DNA from: Paragordius varius
Taxonomy: Eukaryota; Nematomorpha
DNA length: 64,000 bases
Direction of reading: 5' to 3'
NCBI GenBank assembly: GCA_964247055.1
Contig: OZ176050.1
Span: 1,426,001-1,490,000, forward strand
Shown here: piece by piece, positions 35,937-50,538 of the stretch
Position numbering within the stretch: position 1 is the first letter of the stretch
Layout of the letters: each line of letters opens with the position of its first letter
Program-made: the position numbers and the translations under genes
The notes under the pieces: generated by a model
Told to the model about the DNA's origin: nothing
Database searches by the model: none
The model's input: the letters and a program-made list of their open reading frames with translations, nothing else

Positions 35937-38900
35937 AGATAGTTTGACAAACTCTTTCATATCCGATTTTTACAACGATACTTTATAAATTAATGTATAA
36001 AACTAGTCGTATCAATAAATCGCATCAATACTCAAGTTAAACTTTGTCCTTAAAAATCGGATTTTGATCACCGGTGAACAAAATTATTTTTTATACATTC
36101 TCTTGGTAGGACTACATCAAAATATAGAGATAGTTTGGCAAACTCTTTCATATCCGATTTTTAAAACGATACTTTAAAAATTAATGTATAAAACTAGTCG
36201 CATCAATACTCAAGTTAAACTTTGTCCTTAAAAATCGGATATTGGTCACCGGTGAACAAAATTATTTTTTATACATTCTCTTAGTAGGACTACATCAAAA
36301 TATAGAGATAGTTTGGCAAACTCTTTCATATCCGATTTTTACAACGATACTTTAAAAATTAATGTATAAAACTAGTCGCATCAATACTCAAGTTAAACTT
36401 TGTCCTTAAAAATCGGATATTGGTCACCGGTGAACAAAATAATTTTTTATACATTCTCTTAGTAAGACTACATCAAAATATAGAGATAGCTTGAGAAACT
36501 CTTTCATATCTGATTTTTACAACGATACTTTAAAAATTAATGTATAAAACTAGTCGCATCAATACTCAGTCCTTAAAAATCGGATATTGGTCATCGGTGA
36601 ACAAAATTATTGTTTATACATTCTCTTAGTAAGACTAGATCAAAATATAGAAATAGTTTGACAAACTCTTTCATATCCAATTTTTACAACGATACTTTAA
36701 AAATTAATGTATTAAACTAGTCGCATCAATACTCAAGTTAAACTTTGTCCTTAAAAATCGGATATTGGTCACCGGTGAACAAAATTATTTTTTATACATT
36801 CTCTTAGCAAGACTACATCAAAATATAGAGATAGTTTGACAAACTCTTTCATATCTGATTTTTACAACGATACTTTAAAAATTAATGTATAAAACTAGTC
36901 GCATCAATACTCAAGTTAAACTTTGTTCTTAAAAATCGAATATTGGTCACCGGTGAACAAAATTATTTTTTATACATTCTCTTAGTAAGACTACATCAAA
37001 ATATAGAAATATTTTGACAAACTCTTTCATATCTTTTTACAACGATACTTTAAAAATTAATGTATTAAACTAGTCGCATCAATACTCAAGCTAAACATTG
37101 TAATTAAAAATCGGATATTGGTCACCGGTGAACAAAATTATTTTTTATAAATTCTCTTAGCAAGACTACATCAAAATATAGAGATAGTTTGACAAATTCT
37201 TTCATATCCGATTTTAACAACGATACTTTATAAATTAATGTATAAAACTAGTCGTATCAATAAATCGCACCAATACTCAAGTTAAACTTTGTCCTTAAAA
37301 ATCGGATTTTGATCACCGGTGAACAAAATTGTTTTTTATACATTCTCTTAGTAGGACTACATCAAAATATAGAGATAGTTTGGCAAACTCTTTCATATCC
37401 GATTTTTAAAACGATACTTTCAAATTAAAGTATAAAACTAGTCGCATCAATACTCAAGTTAAATTTTGTCCTTAAAAATGGGATATTGGTCACCGGTGAA
37501 CAAAATTATTTTTTATACATTCTCTTAGTAAGACTACATGAAAATATAGAGATAGTTTGACAAACTCTTTCATATCCGATTTTTACAACGATACTTTAAA
37601 AATTAATGTATTAAACTAGTCGCATCAATACTCAAGCTAAACATTGTCCTTAAAAATCGGATATTGGTCACCGGTGAACAAAATTATTTTTTATACATTC
37701 TCTTAGCAAGACTACATCAAAATATAGAGATAGTTTGACAAACTCTTTCATATCCGATTTTTACAACGATACTTTATAAATTAATGGTTAAAACTAGTCG
37801 TATCAATAAATCGCATCAATACTCAAGTTAAACTTTGTCCTTAAAAATCGGATTTTGATCACCGGTGAACAAAATTATTTTTTATACATTCTCTTAGTAG
37901 GACTACATCAAAATATAGAGATAGTTTGGCAAACTCTTTCATATCCGATTTTTAAAACGATACTTTAAAAATTAATGTATAAAACTAGTCGCATCAATAC
38001 TCAAATTAAACTTTGTCCTTAAAAATCGGATATTGGTCACCGGTGAACAAAATTATTTTTTATACATTCTCTTAGTAGGACTACATCAAAATATAGAGAT
38101 AGTTTGGCAAACTCTTTCATATCCGATTTTTACAACGATACTTTAAAAATTAATGTATAAAACTAGTCGCATCAATACTCAAGTTAAACTTTGTCCTTAA
38201 AAATCCGATATTGGTCACCGGTGAACAAAATAATTTTTTATACATTCTCTTACTAAGACTACATCAAAATATAGAGATAGCTTGACAAACTCTTTCATAT
38301 CTGATTTTTACAACGATACTTTAAAAATTAATGTATAAAACTAGTCGCATCAATACTCAGTCCTTAAAAATCGGATATTGGTCACCGGTGAACAAAATTA
38401 TTTTTTATACATTCTCTTAGTAAGACTACATCAAAATATAGAAATAGTTTGACAAACTCTTTCATATCCAATTTTTACAACGATACTTTAAAAATTAATG
38501 TATTAAACTAGTCGCATCAATACTCAAGTTAAACTTTGTCCTTAAAAATCGGATTATGGTCACCGGTGAACAAAATTATTTTTTATACATTCTCTTAGTA
38601 GGACTACATCAAAATATAGAGATAGTTTGGCAAACTCTTTCATATCCGATTTTTACAACGATACTTTAAAAATTAATGTATAAAACTAGTCGCATCAATA
38701 CTCAAGTTAAAATTTGTCCTTAAAAATCCGATATTGGTCACCGGTGAACAAAATAATTTTTTATACATTCTCTTAGTAAGACTACATCAAAATATAGAGA
38801 TAGCTTGACAAACTCTTTCATATCTGATTTTTACAACGATACTTTAAAAATTAATGTATAAAACTAGTCGCATCAATACTCAGTCCTTAAAAATCGGATA

Positions 38901-40821
38901 TTGGTCACCGGTGAAAAAAATTATTTTTTATACATTCTCTTAGTAAGACTACATCAAAATATAGAAATAGTTTGACAAACTCTTTCATATCCAATTTTTA
39001 CAACGATACTTTAAAAATTAATGTATTAAACTAGTCGCATCAATACTCAAGTTAAACTTTGTCCTTAAAAATCGGATATTGGTCACCGGTGAACAAAATT
39101 ATTTTTTATACATTCTCTTAGTAAGACTACATCAAAATATAGAGATAGCTTGACAAACTCTTTCATATCTGATTTTTACAACGATACTTTAAAAATTAAT
39201 GTATAAAACTAGTCGCATCAATACTCAGTCCTTAAAAATCGGATATTGGTCACCGGTGAACAAAATTATTTTTTATACATTCTCTTAGTAAGACTACATC
39301 AAAATATAGAAATAGTTTGACAAACTCTTTCATATCCAATTTTTACAACGATACTTTAAAAATTAATGTATTAAACTAGTCGCATCAATACTCAAGTTAA
39401 ACTTTGTCCTTAAAAATCGGATATTGGTCACCGGTGAACAAAATTATTTTTTATACATTCTCTTAGCAAGACTACATCAAAATATAGAGATAGTTTGACA
39501 AACTCTTTCATATCTGATTTTTACAACGATACTTTAAAAATTAATGTATAAAACTAGTCGCATCAATACTCAGTCCTTAAAAATCGGATATTGGTCACCG
39601 GTGAACAAAATTATTTTTTATACATTCTCTTAGTAAGACTACATCAAAATATAGAAATAGTTTGACAAACTCTTTCATATCCAATTTTTACAACGATACT
39701 TTAAAAATTAATGTATTAAACTAGTCGCATCAATACTCAAGTTAAACTTTGTCCTTAAAAATCGGATATTGGTCACCGGTGAACAAAATTATTTTTTATA
39801 CATTCTCTTAGTAGGACTACATCAAAATATAGAGATAGTTTGGCACACTCTTTCATATCCGAATTTTTAAAACGATACTTTAAAAATTAATGTATAAAAC
39901 TAGTCGCATCAATACTCAAGTTAAACTTTGTCCTTAAAAATCGGATATTGGTCACCGGTGAACAAAATAATTTTTTATACATTCTATTAGTAAGACTACA
40001 TCAAAATATAGAAATAGTTTGACAAACTCTTTCATATCCAATTTTTACAACGATACTTTAAAAATTAATGTATTAAACTAGTCGCATCAATACTCAAGTT
40101 AAACTTTGTCCTTAAAAATCGGATATTGGTCACCGGTGAACAAAATTATTTTTTATACATTCTCTTAGCAAGACTACATCAAAATATAGAGATAGTTTGA
40201 CAAACTCTTTCATATCTGATTTTTACAACGATACTTTAAAAATTAATGTATAAAACTAGTCGCATCAATACTCAAGTTAAACTTTGTCCTTAAAAATCGG
40301 ATATTGGTCACCGGTGAACAAAATTATTTTTATACATTCTCTTAGTAAGACTACATCAAAATATAGAAATAGTTTGACAAACTCTTTCATATCCAATTTT
40401 TACAACGATACTTTAAAAATTAATGTATTAAACTAGTCGCATCAATACTCAAGTTAAACTTTGTCCTTAAAAATCGGATATTGGTCACCGGTGAACAAAA
40501 TTATTTTTTATACATTCTCTTAGCAATACTACATCAAAATATAGAGATAGTTTGACAAACTCTTTCATATCTGATTTTCACAACGATACTTTAAAAATTA
40601 ATGTATAAAACTAGTCGCATCAATACTCAAGTTAAACTTTGTCCTTAAAAATCGAATATTGGTCACCGGTGAATAAAATTATTTTTTATACATTCTCTTA
40701 GTAAGACTACATCAAAATATAGAAATATTTTGACCTCTTTCATATCCGATTTTTACAACGATACTTTAAAAATTAATGTATTAAACTAGTCGCATCAATA
40801 CTCAAGTTAAACTTTGTCCTT
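35339..40821 (+). repeat. 31-monomer higher-order repeat, copy 1 (5483 bp, region D)
   Basis: Thirty-one monomers lie between the starts 35339 and 40822. Many alternate between a 167-bp form (GATAGCTTGAC or GATAGTTTGAC, CATATCTGATT, CTCAGTCCTT) and a 178-bp form (ATAGAAATAG, CATATCCAATT). Exact 5483-bp displacement is shown by TCTTGGTAGG (36101/41584), ATCTTTTTAC (37031/42514), GTAATTAAAAATC (37101/42584) and ACATCTAAATATAG (35744/41227). Confidence 0.88.
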
Positions 40822-43800
40822 AAAAATCGGATTTTGATCACCGGTGAACAAAATTATTTTTTATACATTCTCTTAGTAGGACTACATCAAAATATAGAGA
40901 TAGTTTGGAAAATTCTTTCATATCCGATTTTTAAAACGATACTTTAAAAATTAATGTATAAAACTAGTCGCATCAATACTCAAGTTAAACTTTGTCCTTA
41001 AAAATCGGATATTGGTCACCGGTGAACAAAATAATTTTTTATACATTCTCTTAGTAAGACTACATCAAAATATAGAGATAGCTTGACAAACTCTTTCATA
41101 TCTGATTTTTACAACGATACTTTAAAAATTAATGTATAAAACTTGTCGCATCAATACTCAGTCCTTAAAAATCGGATATTGGTCACCGGTGAACAAAATT
41201 ATTTTTTATACATTCTCTTAGTAAGACTACATCTAAATATAGAAATAGTTTGACAAACTCTTTCATATCCAATTTTTACAACGATACTTTAAAAATTAAT
41301 GTATTAAACTAGTCGCATCAATACTCAAGTTAAACTTTGTCCTAAAAATCGGATATTGGTCACCGGTGAACAAAATTATTTTTTATACATTCTCTTAGCA
41401 AGACTACATCAAAATATAGAGATAGTTTGACAAACTCTTTCATATCCGATTTTTACAACGATACTTTATAAATTAATGTATAAAACTAGTCGTATCAATA
41501 AATCGCATCAATACTCAAGTTAAACTTTGTCCTTAAAAATCGGATTTTGATCACCGGTGAACAAAATTATTTTTTATACATTCTCTTGGTAGGACTACAT
41601 CAAAATATAGAGATAGTTTGGCAAACTCTTTCATATCCGATTTTTAAAACGATACTTTAAAAATTAATGTATAAAACTAGTCGCATCAATACTCAAGTTA
41701 AACTTTGTCCTTAAAAATCGGATATTGGTCACCGGTGAACAAAATTATTTTTTATACATTCTCTTAGTAGGACTACATCAAAATATAGAGATAGTTTGGC
41801 AAACTCTTTCATATCCGATTTTTACAACGATACTTTAAAAATTAATGTATAAAACTAGTCGCATCAATACTCAAGTTAAACTTTGTCCTTAAAAATCGGA
41901 TATTGGTCACCGGTGAACAAAATAATTTTTTATACATTCTCTTAGTAAGACTACATCAAAATATAGAGATAGCTTGACAAACTCTTTCATATCTGATTTT
42001 TACAACGATACTTTAAAAATTAATGTATAAAACTAGTCGCATCAATACTCAGTCCTTAAAAATCGGATATTGGTCATCGGTGAACAAAATTATTTTTTAT
42101 ACATTCTCTTAGTAAGACTAGATCAAAATATAGAAATAGTTTGACAAACTCTTTCATATCCAATTTTTACAACGATACTTTAAAAATTAATGTATTAAAC
42201 TAGTCGCATCAATACTCAAGTTAAACTTTGTCCTTAAAAATCGGATATTGGTCACCGGTGAACAAAATTATTTTTTATACATTCTCTTAGCAAGACTACA
42301 TCAAAATATAGAGATAGTTTGACAAACTCTTTCATATCTGATTTTTACAACGATACTTTAAAAATTAATGTATAAAACTAGTCGCATCAATACTCAAGTT
42401 AAACTTTGTTCTTAAAAATCGAATATTGGTCACCGGTGAACAAAATTATTTTTTATACATTCTCTTAGTAAGACTACATCAAAATATAGAAATATTTTGA
42501 CAAACTCTTTCATATCTTTTTACAACGATACTTTAAAAATTAATGTATTAAACTAGTCGCATCAATACTCAAGCTAAACATTGTAATTAAAAATCGGATA
42601 TTGGTCACCGGTGAACAAAATTATTTTTTATAAATTCTCTTAGCAAGACTACATCAAAATATAGAGATAGTTTGACAAATTCTTTCATATCCGATTTTAA
42701 CAACGATACTTTATAAATTAATGTATAAAACTAGTCGTATCAATAAATCGCACCAATACTCAAGTTAAACTTTGTCCTTAAAAATCGGATTTTGATCACC
42801 GGTGAACAAAATTGTTTTTTATACATTCTCTTAGTAGGACTACATCAAAATATAGAGATAGTTTGGCAAACTCTTTCATATCCGATTTTTAAAACGATAC
42901 TTTAAAAATTAAAGTATAAAACTAGTCGCATCAATACTCAAGTTAAATTTTGTCCTTAAAAATGGGATATTGGTCACCGGTGAACAAAATTATTTTTTAT
43001 ACATTCTCTTAGTAAGACTACATGAAAATATAGAGATAGTTTGACAAACTCTTTCATATCCGATTTTTACAACGATACTTTAAAAATTAATGTATTAAAC
43101 TAGTCGCATCAATACTCAAGCTAAACATTGTCCTTAAAAATCGGATATTGGTCACCGGTGAACAAAATTATTTTTTATACATTCTCTTAGCAAGACTACA
43201 TCAAAATATAGAGATAGTTTGACAAACTCTTTCATATCCGATTTTTACAACGATACTTTATAAATTAATGGTTAAAACTAGTCGTATCAATAAATCGCAT
43301 CAATACTCAAGTTAAACTTTGTCCTTAAAAATCGGATTTTGATCACCGGTGAACAAAATTATTTTTTATACATTCTCTTAGTAGGACTACATCAAAATAT
43401 AGAGATAGTTTGGCAAACTCATCCGATTTTTAAAACGATACTTTAAAAATTAATGTATAAAACTAGTCGCATCAATACTCAAATTAAACTTTGTCCTTAA
43501 AAATCGGATATTGGTCACCGGTGAACAAAATTATTTTTTATACATTCTCTTAGTAGGACTACATCAAAATATAGAGATAGTTTGGCAAACTCTTTCATAT
43601 CCGATTTTTACAACGATACTTTAAAAATTAATGTATAAAACTAGTCGCATCAATACTCAAGTTAAACTTTGTCCTTAAAAATCCGATATTGGTCACCGGT
43701 GAACAAAATAATTTTTTATACATTCTCTTACTAAGACTACATCAAAATATAGAGATAGCTTGACAAACTCTTTCATATCTGATTTTTACAACGATACTTT

Positions 43801-46800
43801 AAAAATTAATGTATAAAACTAGTCGCATCAATACTCAGTCCTTAAAAATCGGATATTGGTCACCGGTGAAAAAAATTATTTTTTATACATTCTCTTAGTA
43901 AGACTACATCAAAATATAGAAATAGTTTGACAAACTCTTTCATATCCGATTTTTAAAACGATACTTTAAAAATTAATGTATAAAACTAGTCGCATCAATA
44001 CTCAAGTTAAACTTTGTCCTTAAGAATCGGATATTGGTCACCGGTGAACAAAATAATTTTTTATACATTCTCTTAGTAAGACTACATCAAAATATAGAGA
44101 TAGCTTGACAAACTCTTTCATATCTGATTTTTACAACGATGATTTAAAAATTAATGTATAAAACTAGTCGCATCAATACTCAGTCCTTAAAAATCGGATA
44201 TTGGTCACCGGTGAACAAAATTATTTTTTATACATTCTCTTAGTAAGACTACATCAAAATATAGAAATAGTTTAACAAACTCTTTCATATCCAATTTTTA
44301 CAACGATACTTTAAAAATTAATGTATTAAACTAGTCGCATCAATACTCAAGTTAAACTTTGTCCTTAAAAATCGGATATTGGTCACCGGTGAACAAAATT
44401 ATTTTTTATACATTCTCTTAGCAAGACTACATCAAAATATAGAGATAGTTTGACAAACTCTTTCATATCTGATTTTTACAACGATACTTTAAAAATTAAT
44501 GTATAAAACTAGTCGCATCAATACTCAGTCCTTAAAAATCGGATATTGGTCACCGGTGAACAAAATTATTTTTTATACATTCTCTTAGTAAGACTACATC
44601 AAAATATAGAAATAGTTTGACAAACTCTTTCATATCCAATTTTTACAACGATACTTTAAAAATTAATGTATTAAACTAGTCGCATCAATACTCAAGTTAA
44701 ACTTTGTCCTTAAAAATCGGATTATGGTCACCGGTGAACAAAATTATTTTTTATACATTCTCTTAGTAGGACTACATCAAAATATAGAGATAGTTTGGCA
44801 AACTCTTTCATATCCGATTTTTACAACGATACTTTAAAAATTAATGTATAAAACTAATCGCATCAATACTCAAGTTAAAATTTGTCCTTAAAAATCCGAT
44901 ATTGGTCACCGGTGAACAAAATAATTTTTTATACATTCTCTTAGTAAGACTACATCAAAATATAGAGATAGCTTGACAAACTCTTTCATATCTGATTTTT
45001 ACAACGATACTTTAAAAATTAATGTATAAAACTAGTCGCATCAATACTCAGTCCTTAAAAATCGGATATTGGTCACCGGTGAAAAAAATTATTTTTTATA
45101 CATTCTCTTAGTAAGACTACATCAAAATATAGAAATAGTTTGACAAACTCTTTCATATCCAATTTTTACAACGATACTTTAAAAATTAATGTATTAAACT
45201 AGTCGCATCAATACTCAAGTTAAACTTTGTCCTTAAAAATCGGATATTGGTCACCGGTGAACAAAATTATTTTTTATACATTCTCTTAGTAAGACTACAT
45301 CAAAATATAGAGATAGCTTGACAAACTCTTTCATATCTGATTTTTAAAACGATACTTTAAAAATTAATGTATAAAACTAGTCGCATCAATACTCAGTCCT
45401 TAAAAATCGGATATTGGTCACCGGTGAACAAAATTATTTTTTATACATTCTCTTAGTAAGACTACATCAAAATATAGAAATAGTTTGACAAACTCTTTCA
45501 TATCCAATTTTTACAACGATACTTTAAAAATTAATGTATTAAACTAGTCGCATCAATACTCAAGTTAAACTTTGTCCTTAAAAATCGGATATTGGTCACC
45601 GGTGAACAAAATTATTTTTTATACATTCTCTTAGCAAGACTACATCAAAATATAGAGATAGTTTGACAAACTCTTTCATATCTGATTTTTACAACGATAC
45701 TTTAAAAATTAATGTATAAAACTAGTCGCATCAATACTCAGTCCTTAAAAATCGGATATTGGTCACCGGTGAACAAAATTATTTTTTATACATTCTCTTA
45801 GTAAGACTACATCAAAATATAGAAATAGTTTGACAAACTCTTTCATATCCAATTTTTACAACGATACTTTAAAAATTAATGTATTAAACTAGTCGCATCA
45901 ATACTCAAGTTAAACTTTGTCCTTAAAAATCGGATATTGGTCACCGGTGAACAAAATTATTTTTTATACATTCTCTTAGTAGGACTACATCAAAATATAG
46001 AGATAGTTTGGCACACTCTTTCATATCCGAATTTTTAAAACGATACTTTAAAAATTAATGTATAAAACTAGTCGCATCAATACTCAAGTTAAACTTTGTC
46101 CTTAAAAATCGGATATTGGTCACCGGTGAACAAAATAATTTTTTATACATTCTATTAGTAAGACTACATCAAAATATAGAAATAGTTTGACAAACTCTTT
46201 CATATCCAATTTTTACAACGATACTTTAAAAATTAATGTATTAAACTAGTCGCATCAATACTCAAGTTAAACTTTGTCCTTAAAAATCGGATATTGGTCA
46301 CCGGTGAACAAAATTATTTTTTATACATTCTCTTAGCAAGACTACATCAAAATATAGAGATAGTTTGACAAACTCTTTCATATCTGATTTTTACAACGAT
46401 ACTTTAAAAATTAATGTATAAAACTAGTCGCATCAATACTCAGTCCTTAAAAATCGGATATTGGTCACCGGTGAACAAAATTATTTTTTATACATTCTCT
46501 TAGTAAGACTACATCAAAATATAGAAATAGTTTGACAAACTCTTTCATATCCAATTTTTACAACGATACTTTAAAAATTAATGTATAAAACTAGTCGCAT
46601 CAATACTCAAGTTAAACTTTGTCCTTAAAAATCGGATATTGGTCACCGGTGAACAAAATTATTTTTATACATTCTCTTAGTAAGACTACATCAAAATATA
46701 GAAATAGTTTGACAAACTCTTTCATATCCAATTTTTACAACGATACTTTAAAAATTAATGTATTAAACTAGTCGCATCAATACTCAAGTTAAACTTTGTC

Positions 46801-47156
46801 CTTAAAAATCGGATATTGGTCACCGGTGAACAAAATTATTTTTTATACATTCTCTTAGCAATACTACATCAAAATATAGAGATAGTTTGACAAACTCTTT
46901 CATATCTGATTTTCACAACGATACTTTAAAAATTAATGTATAAAACTAGTCGCATCAATACTCAAGTTAAACTTTGTCCTTAAAAATCGGATATTAGTCA
47001 CCGGTGAATAAAATTATTTTTTATACATTCTCTTAGTAAGACTACATCAAAATATAGAAATATTTTGACCTCTTTCATATCCGATTTTTACAACGATACT
47101 TTAAAAATTAATGTATTAAACTAGTCGCATCAATACTCAAGTAAAACTTTGTCCTA
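40822..47156 (+). repeat. Expanded copy of the region D repeat, 36 monomers (6335 bp)
   Basis: This follows 35339-40821 directly. The displacement is 5483 at first. It drops by about 5 bp through a 1-bp change near 42906 and a 6-bp loss near 43420 (AACTCATCCG). It rises to 6168 through four extra monomers (178+167+178+167 = 690 bp) near 43.85-44.5 kb, and to 6335 through one more 167-bp monomer near 46.3-46.6 kb. The copy ends with the GGTGAATAAAATT monomer, as in copy 1. Confidence 0.85.
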
Positions 47157-49622
47157 AAAAATCGGATATTTGTCACCGGTGAACAAAATTATTTTTTATA
47201 CATTCTCTTAGTAAGACCACATCAAAATATAGAGATAGTTTGACCTCTTTCATATCCGATTTTTACAACATACTTTAAAAATTAATGTATAAAACTAGTC
47301 GCATCAATACTCAAGTTAAATTTTGTCCTTAAAAATGGGATATTGGTCACCGGTGAACAAAATTATTTTTTATACATTCTCTTAGTAAGACTACATCAAA
47401 ATATAGAGATAGTTTGACAAACTCTTTCATATCCGATTTTTACAACGATACTTTAAAAATTAATGTATTAAACTAATCGCATCAATACTCAAGTTAAACT
47501 TTGTCCTTAAAAATCGGATATTGGTCACCGGTGAACAAAATTATTTTTTATACATTCTCTTAGTAAGACTACATCAAAATATAGAGATAGTTTGACAAAT
47601 TCATTCATATCCGATTTTTACAACGATACTTTAAAAATTATTAAAACTAGTCTCATCAATACTCAAGTTAAACTTTGTCCTTAAAAATCGAATATACAGG
47701 TGAACAAAATTATTTTTTATACATTCTCTTAGTAGGACTACATCAAAATTTAGAGATAGTTTGGCAAACTCTCTCATATCCGATTTTTAAAACGATACTT
47801 TAAAAAATAATGTATAAAACTAGTCGCATCAATACTCAAGTTAAACTTTGTCCTTAAAAATCGGATATTGGTCACCGGTGAACAAAATTATTTTTTATAC
47901 ATTCTCTTAGTAAGACTACATCAAAATATAGAGATAGTTTGAAAAACTCTTTCATATCCGATTTTTACAACGATACTTTAAAAATTAATGTATTAAACTA
48001 GTCGCATCAATACTCAAGTTAAACTTTATCCTTAAAAATCAGATATTGGTCACCGGTGAACAAAATTATTTTGTATACATTCTCTTAGCAAGACTACATC
48101 AAAATATAGAGATAGTTAGACAAACTCTTTCATATCCGATTTTTACAACCATACTTTAAAAATTTATGTATAAAACTAGTCGCATCAATACTCAAGTTAA
48201 ACTTTGTCCCTAAAAATGGGATATTGGTCACCGGTGAACAAAACTATTTTTTATACATTCTCTTAGTAAGACTACATCAAAATATAGAGATAGTTTGACA
48301 AACTCTTTCATATCCGATTTTTACAACGATACTTTAAAAATTAATGTGTTAAACTAGTCGCATCAATACACAAGTTAAACTTTGTCCTTAAAAATCGAAT
48401 ATTGGTCACCGGTGAACAAAATTATTTTTTAAACATTCTCTTAGTAAGACTACATCAAAATATAGAGATAGTTTGACAAACTCTTTCATTACCGATTTTT
48501 ACAACGATACTTTAAAAATTAATGTATTAAACTAGTCGCATCAATACTCAAGCTAAACATTGTCCTTAAAAATCGGATATTGTCACCGGTGAACAAAATT
48601 ATTTTGTATACATTCTCTTAGCAAGACTACATCAAAATATAGAGATAGTTTGACAAACTCTTTCATATCCGATTTTTACAACGATACTTTAAAAATTAAT
48701 GTATAAAACTAGTCGCATCAATACTCAAGTTAAACTTTGTCCTTAAAAATGGGATATTGGTCACCGGTGAACAAAACTATTTTTTATACATTCTCTTAGT
48801 AAGACTACATCAAAATATAGAGATAGTTTGACCTCTTTCATATCCGATTTTTACAACGATACTTTAAAAATTAATGTATAAAACTAGTCGCTCAATACTC
48901 AAGTAAAACTTTGTCCTAAAAAATCGGATATTGGTCACCGGTGAACAAAATTATTTTTTATACATACTCTTAGTAAGACTACATCAAAATATAGAGATAG
49001 TTTGACCTCTTTCATATCAGATTTTTACAACATACTTTAAAAATTAATGTATAAAACTAGTCGCATCAATACTCAAGTTTAATTTTGTCCTTAAAAATGG
49101 GATATTGGTCACCGGTGAACAAAATTATTTTTTATACATTCTCTTAGTAAGACTACATCAAAATATAGAGATAGTTTGAAAAACTCTTTCATATCCGATT
49201 TTTACAACGATACTTTAAAAATTAATGTATAAAACTAGTCGCATCAATACTCAAGCTAAACATTGTCCTTAAAAATCGGATATTGGTCACCGGTGAACAA
49301 AACTATTTTTTATACATTCTCTTAGGAAGACTACATCAAAATATAGAGATAGTTTGACAAACTCTTTCATATCCGATTTTTACAACGATACTTTAAAAAT
49401 TAATGTATAAAACTAGTCGCATCAATACTCAAGTAAAACTTTGTCCTAAAAAATCGGATATTGGTCACCGGTGAACAAAATTATTTTTTATACATTCTCT
49501 TAGTAAGACTACATCAAAATATAGAGATAGTTTGACCTCTTTCATATCAGATTTTTACAACATACTTTAAAAATTAATGTATAAAACTAGTCGCATCAAT
49601 ACTCAAGTTTAATTTTGTCCTT
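47157..49622 (+). repeat. Divergent zone, about 14 monomers (region E)
   Basis: These monomers still match the family but have more private changes than elsewhere: TATCCTTAAAAATCAG (48027), ATTTTGTATAC (48069, 48601), GTTAGACAAAC (48115), TTTTTTAAACATTC (48425), TTCATTACCG (48485), GATATTGTCACC (48575) and CTTAGGAAGAC (49321). The only local repeat I see is GACCTCTTTCATATCAG with AACATAC at 49001 and 49531, displaced 530 bp (three monomers). The zone separates two HOR domains. Confidence 0.8.
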
Positions 49623-50538
49623 AAAAATGGGATATTGGTCACCGGTGAACAAAATTATTTTTTATACATTCTCTTAGTAGGACTACATCAAAATACAGAG
49701 ATAGTTTGGCAAACTCTTTCATATCCGATTTTTACAACGATACTTTAAAAATTAATGTATAAAACTAGTCGCATCAATACTCAAGTTAAACTTTGTCCTT
49801 AAAAAGCGGATATTGGTCACCGGTGAACAAAATTATTTTTTATACATTCTCTTAGCAAGACTACATCAAAATATAGAGATAGTTTGACAAACTCTTTCAT
49901 ATCCGATTTTTACAACGATACTTTAAAAATTAATGTATAAAACTAGTCGTATCAATAAATCGCATCAATACTCAAGTTAAACTTTGTCCTTAAAAATCGG
50001 ATATTGGTCACCGGTGAACAAAATTATTTTTTATACATTCTCTTAGTAGGACTACATCAAAATATAGAGATAGTTTGGCAAACTCTTTCATATCCGATTT
50101 TTACAACGATACTTTAAAAATTAATGTATAAAACTAGTCCCATCAATACTCAAGTTAAACTTTGTCCTTAAAAAGCGGATATTGGTCACCGGTGAACAAA
50201 ATTATTTTTTATACATTCTCTTAGCAAGACTACATCAAAATATAGAGATAGTTTGACAAACTCTTTCATATCCGATTTTTACAACGATACTTTAAAAATT
50301 AATGTATAAAACTAGTCGTATCAATAAATCGCATCAATACTCAAGTTAAACTTTGTCCTTAAAAATCGGATATTGGTCACCGGTGAACAAAATTATTTTT
50401 TATACATTCTCTTAGTAGGACTACATCAAAATATAGAGATAGTTTGGCAAACTCTTTCATATCCGATTTTTACAACGATACTTTAAAAATTATGGTATTA
50501 AACCAGTCGTATCAATACTCAAGTTAAACTTTGTCCTT
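49623..50538 (+). repeat. Five monomers with a 369-bp two-monomer duplication
   Basis: The pair 49801-50169 (AAAAAGCGG with GCAAGAC long monomer, then a GTAGGAC short monomer) recurs at 50170-50538. The second member ends AGTCCCATC in the first pair and TATGGTATTAAACCAG in the second. The AATACAGAG marker at 49694 recurs in the following units (near 50783 and 52776). Confidence 0.82.
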
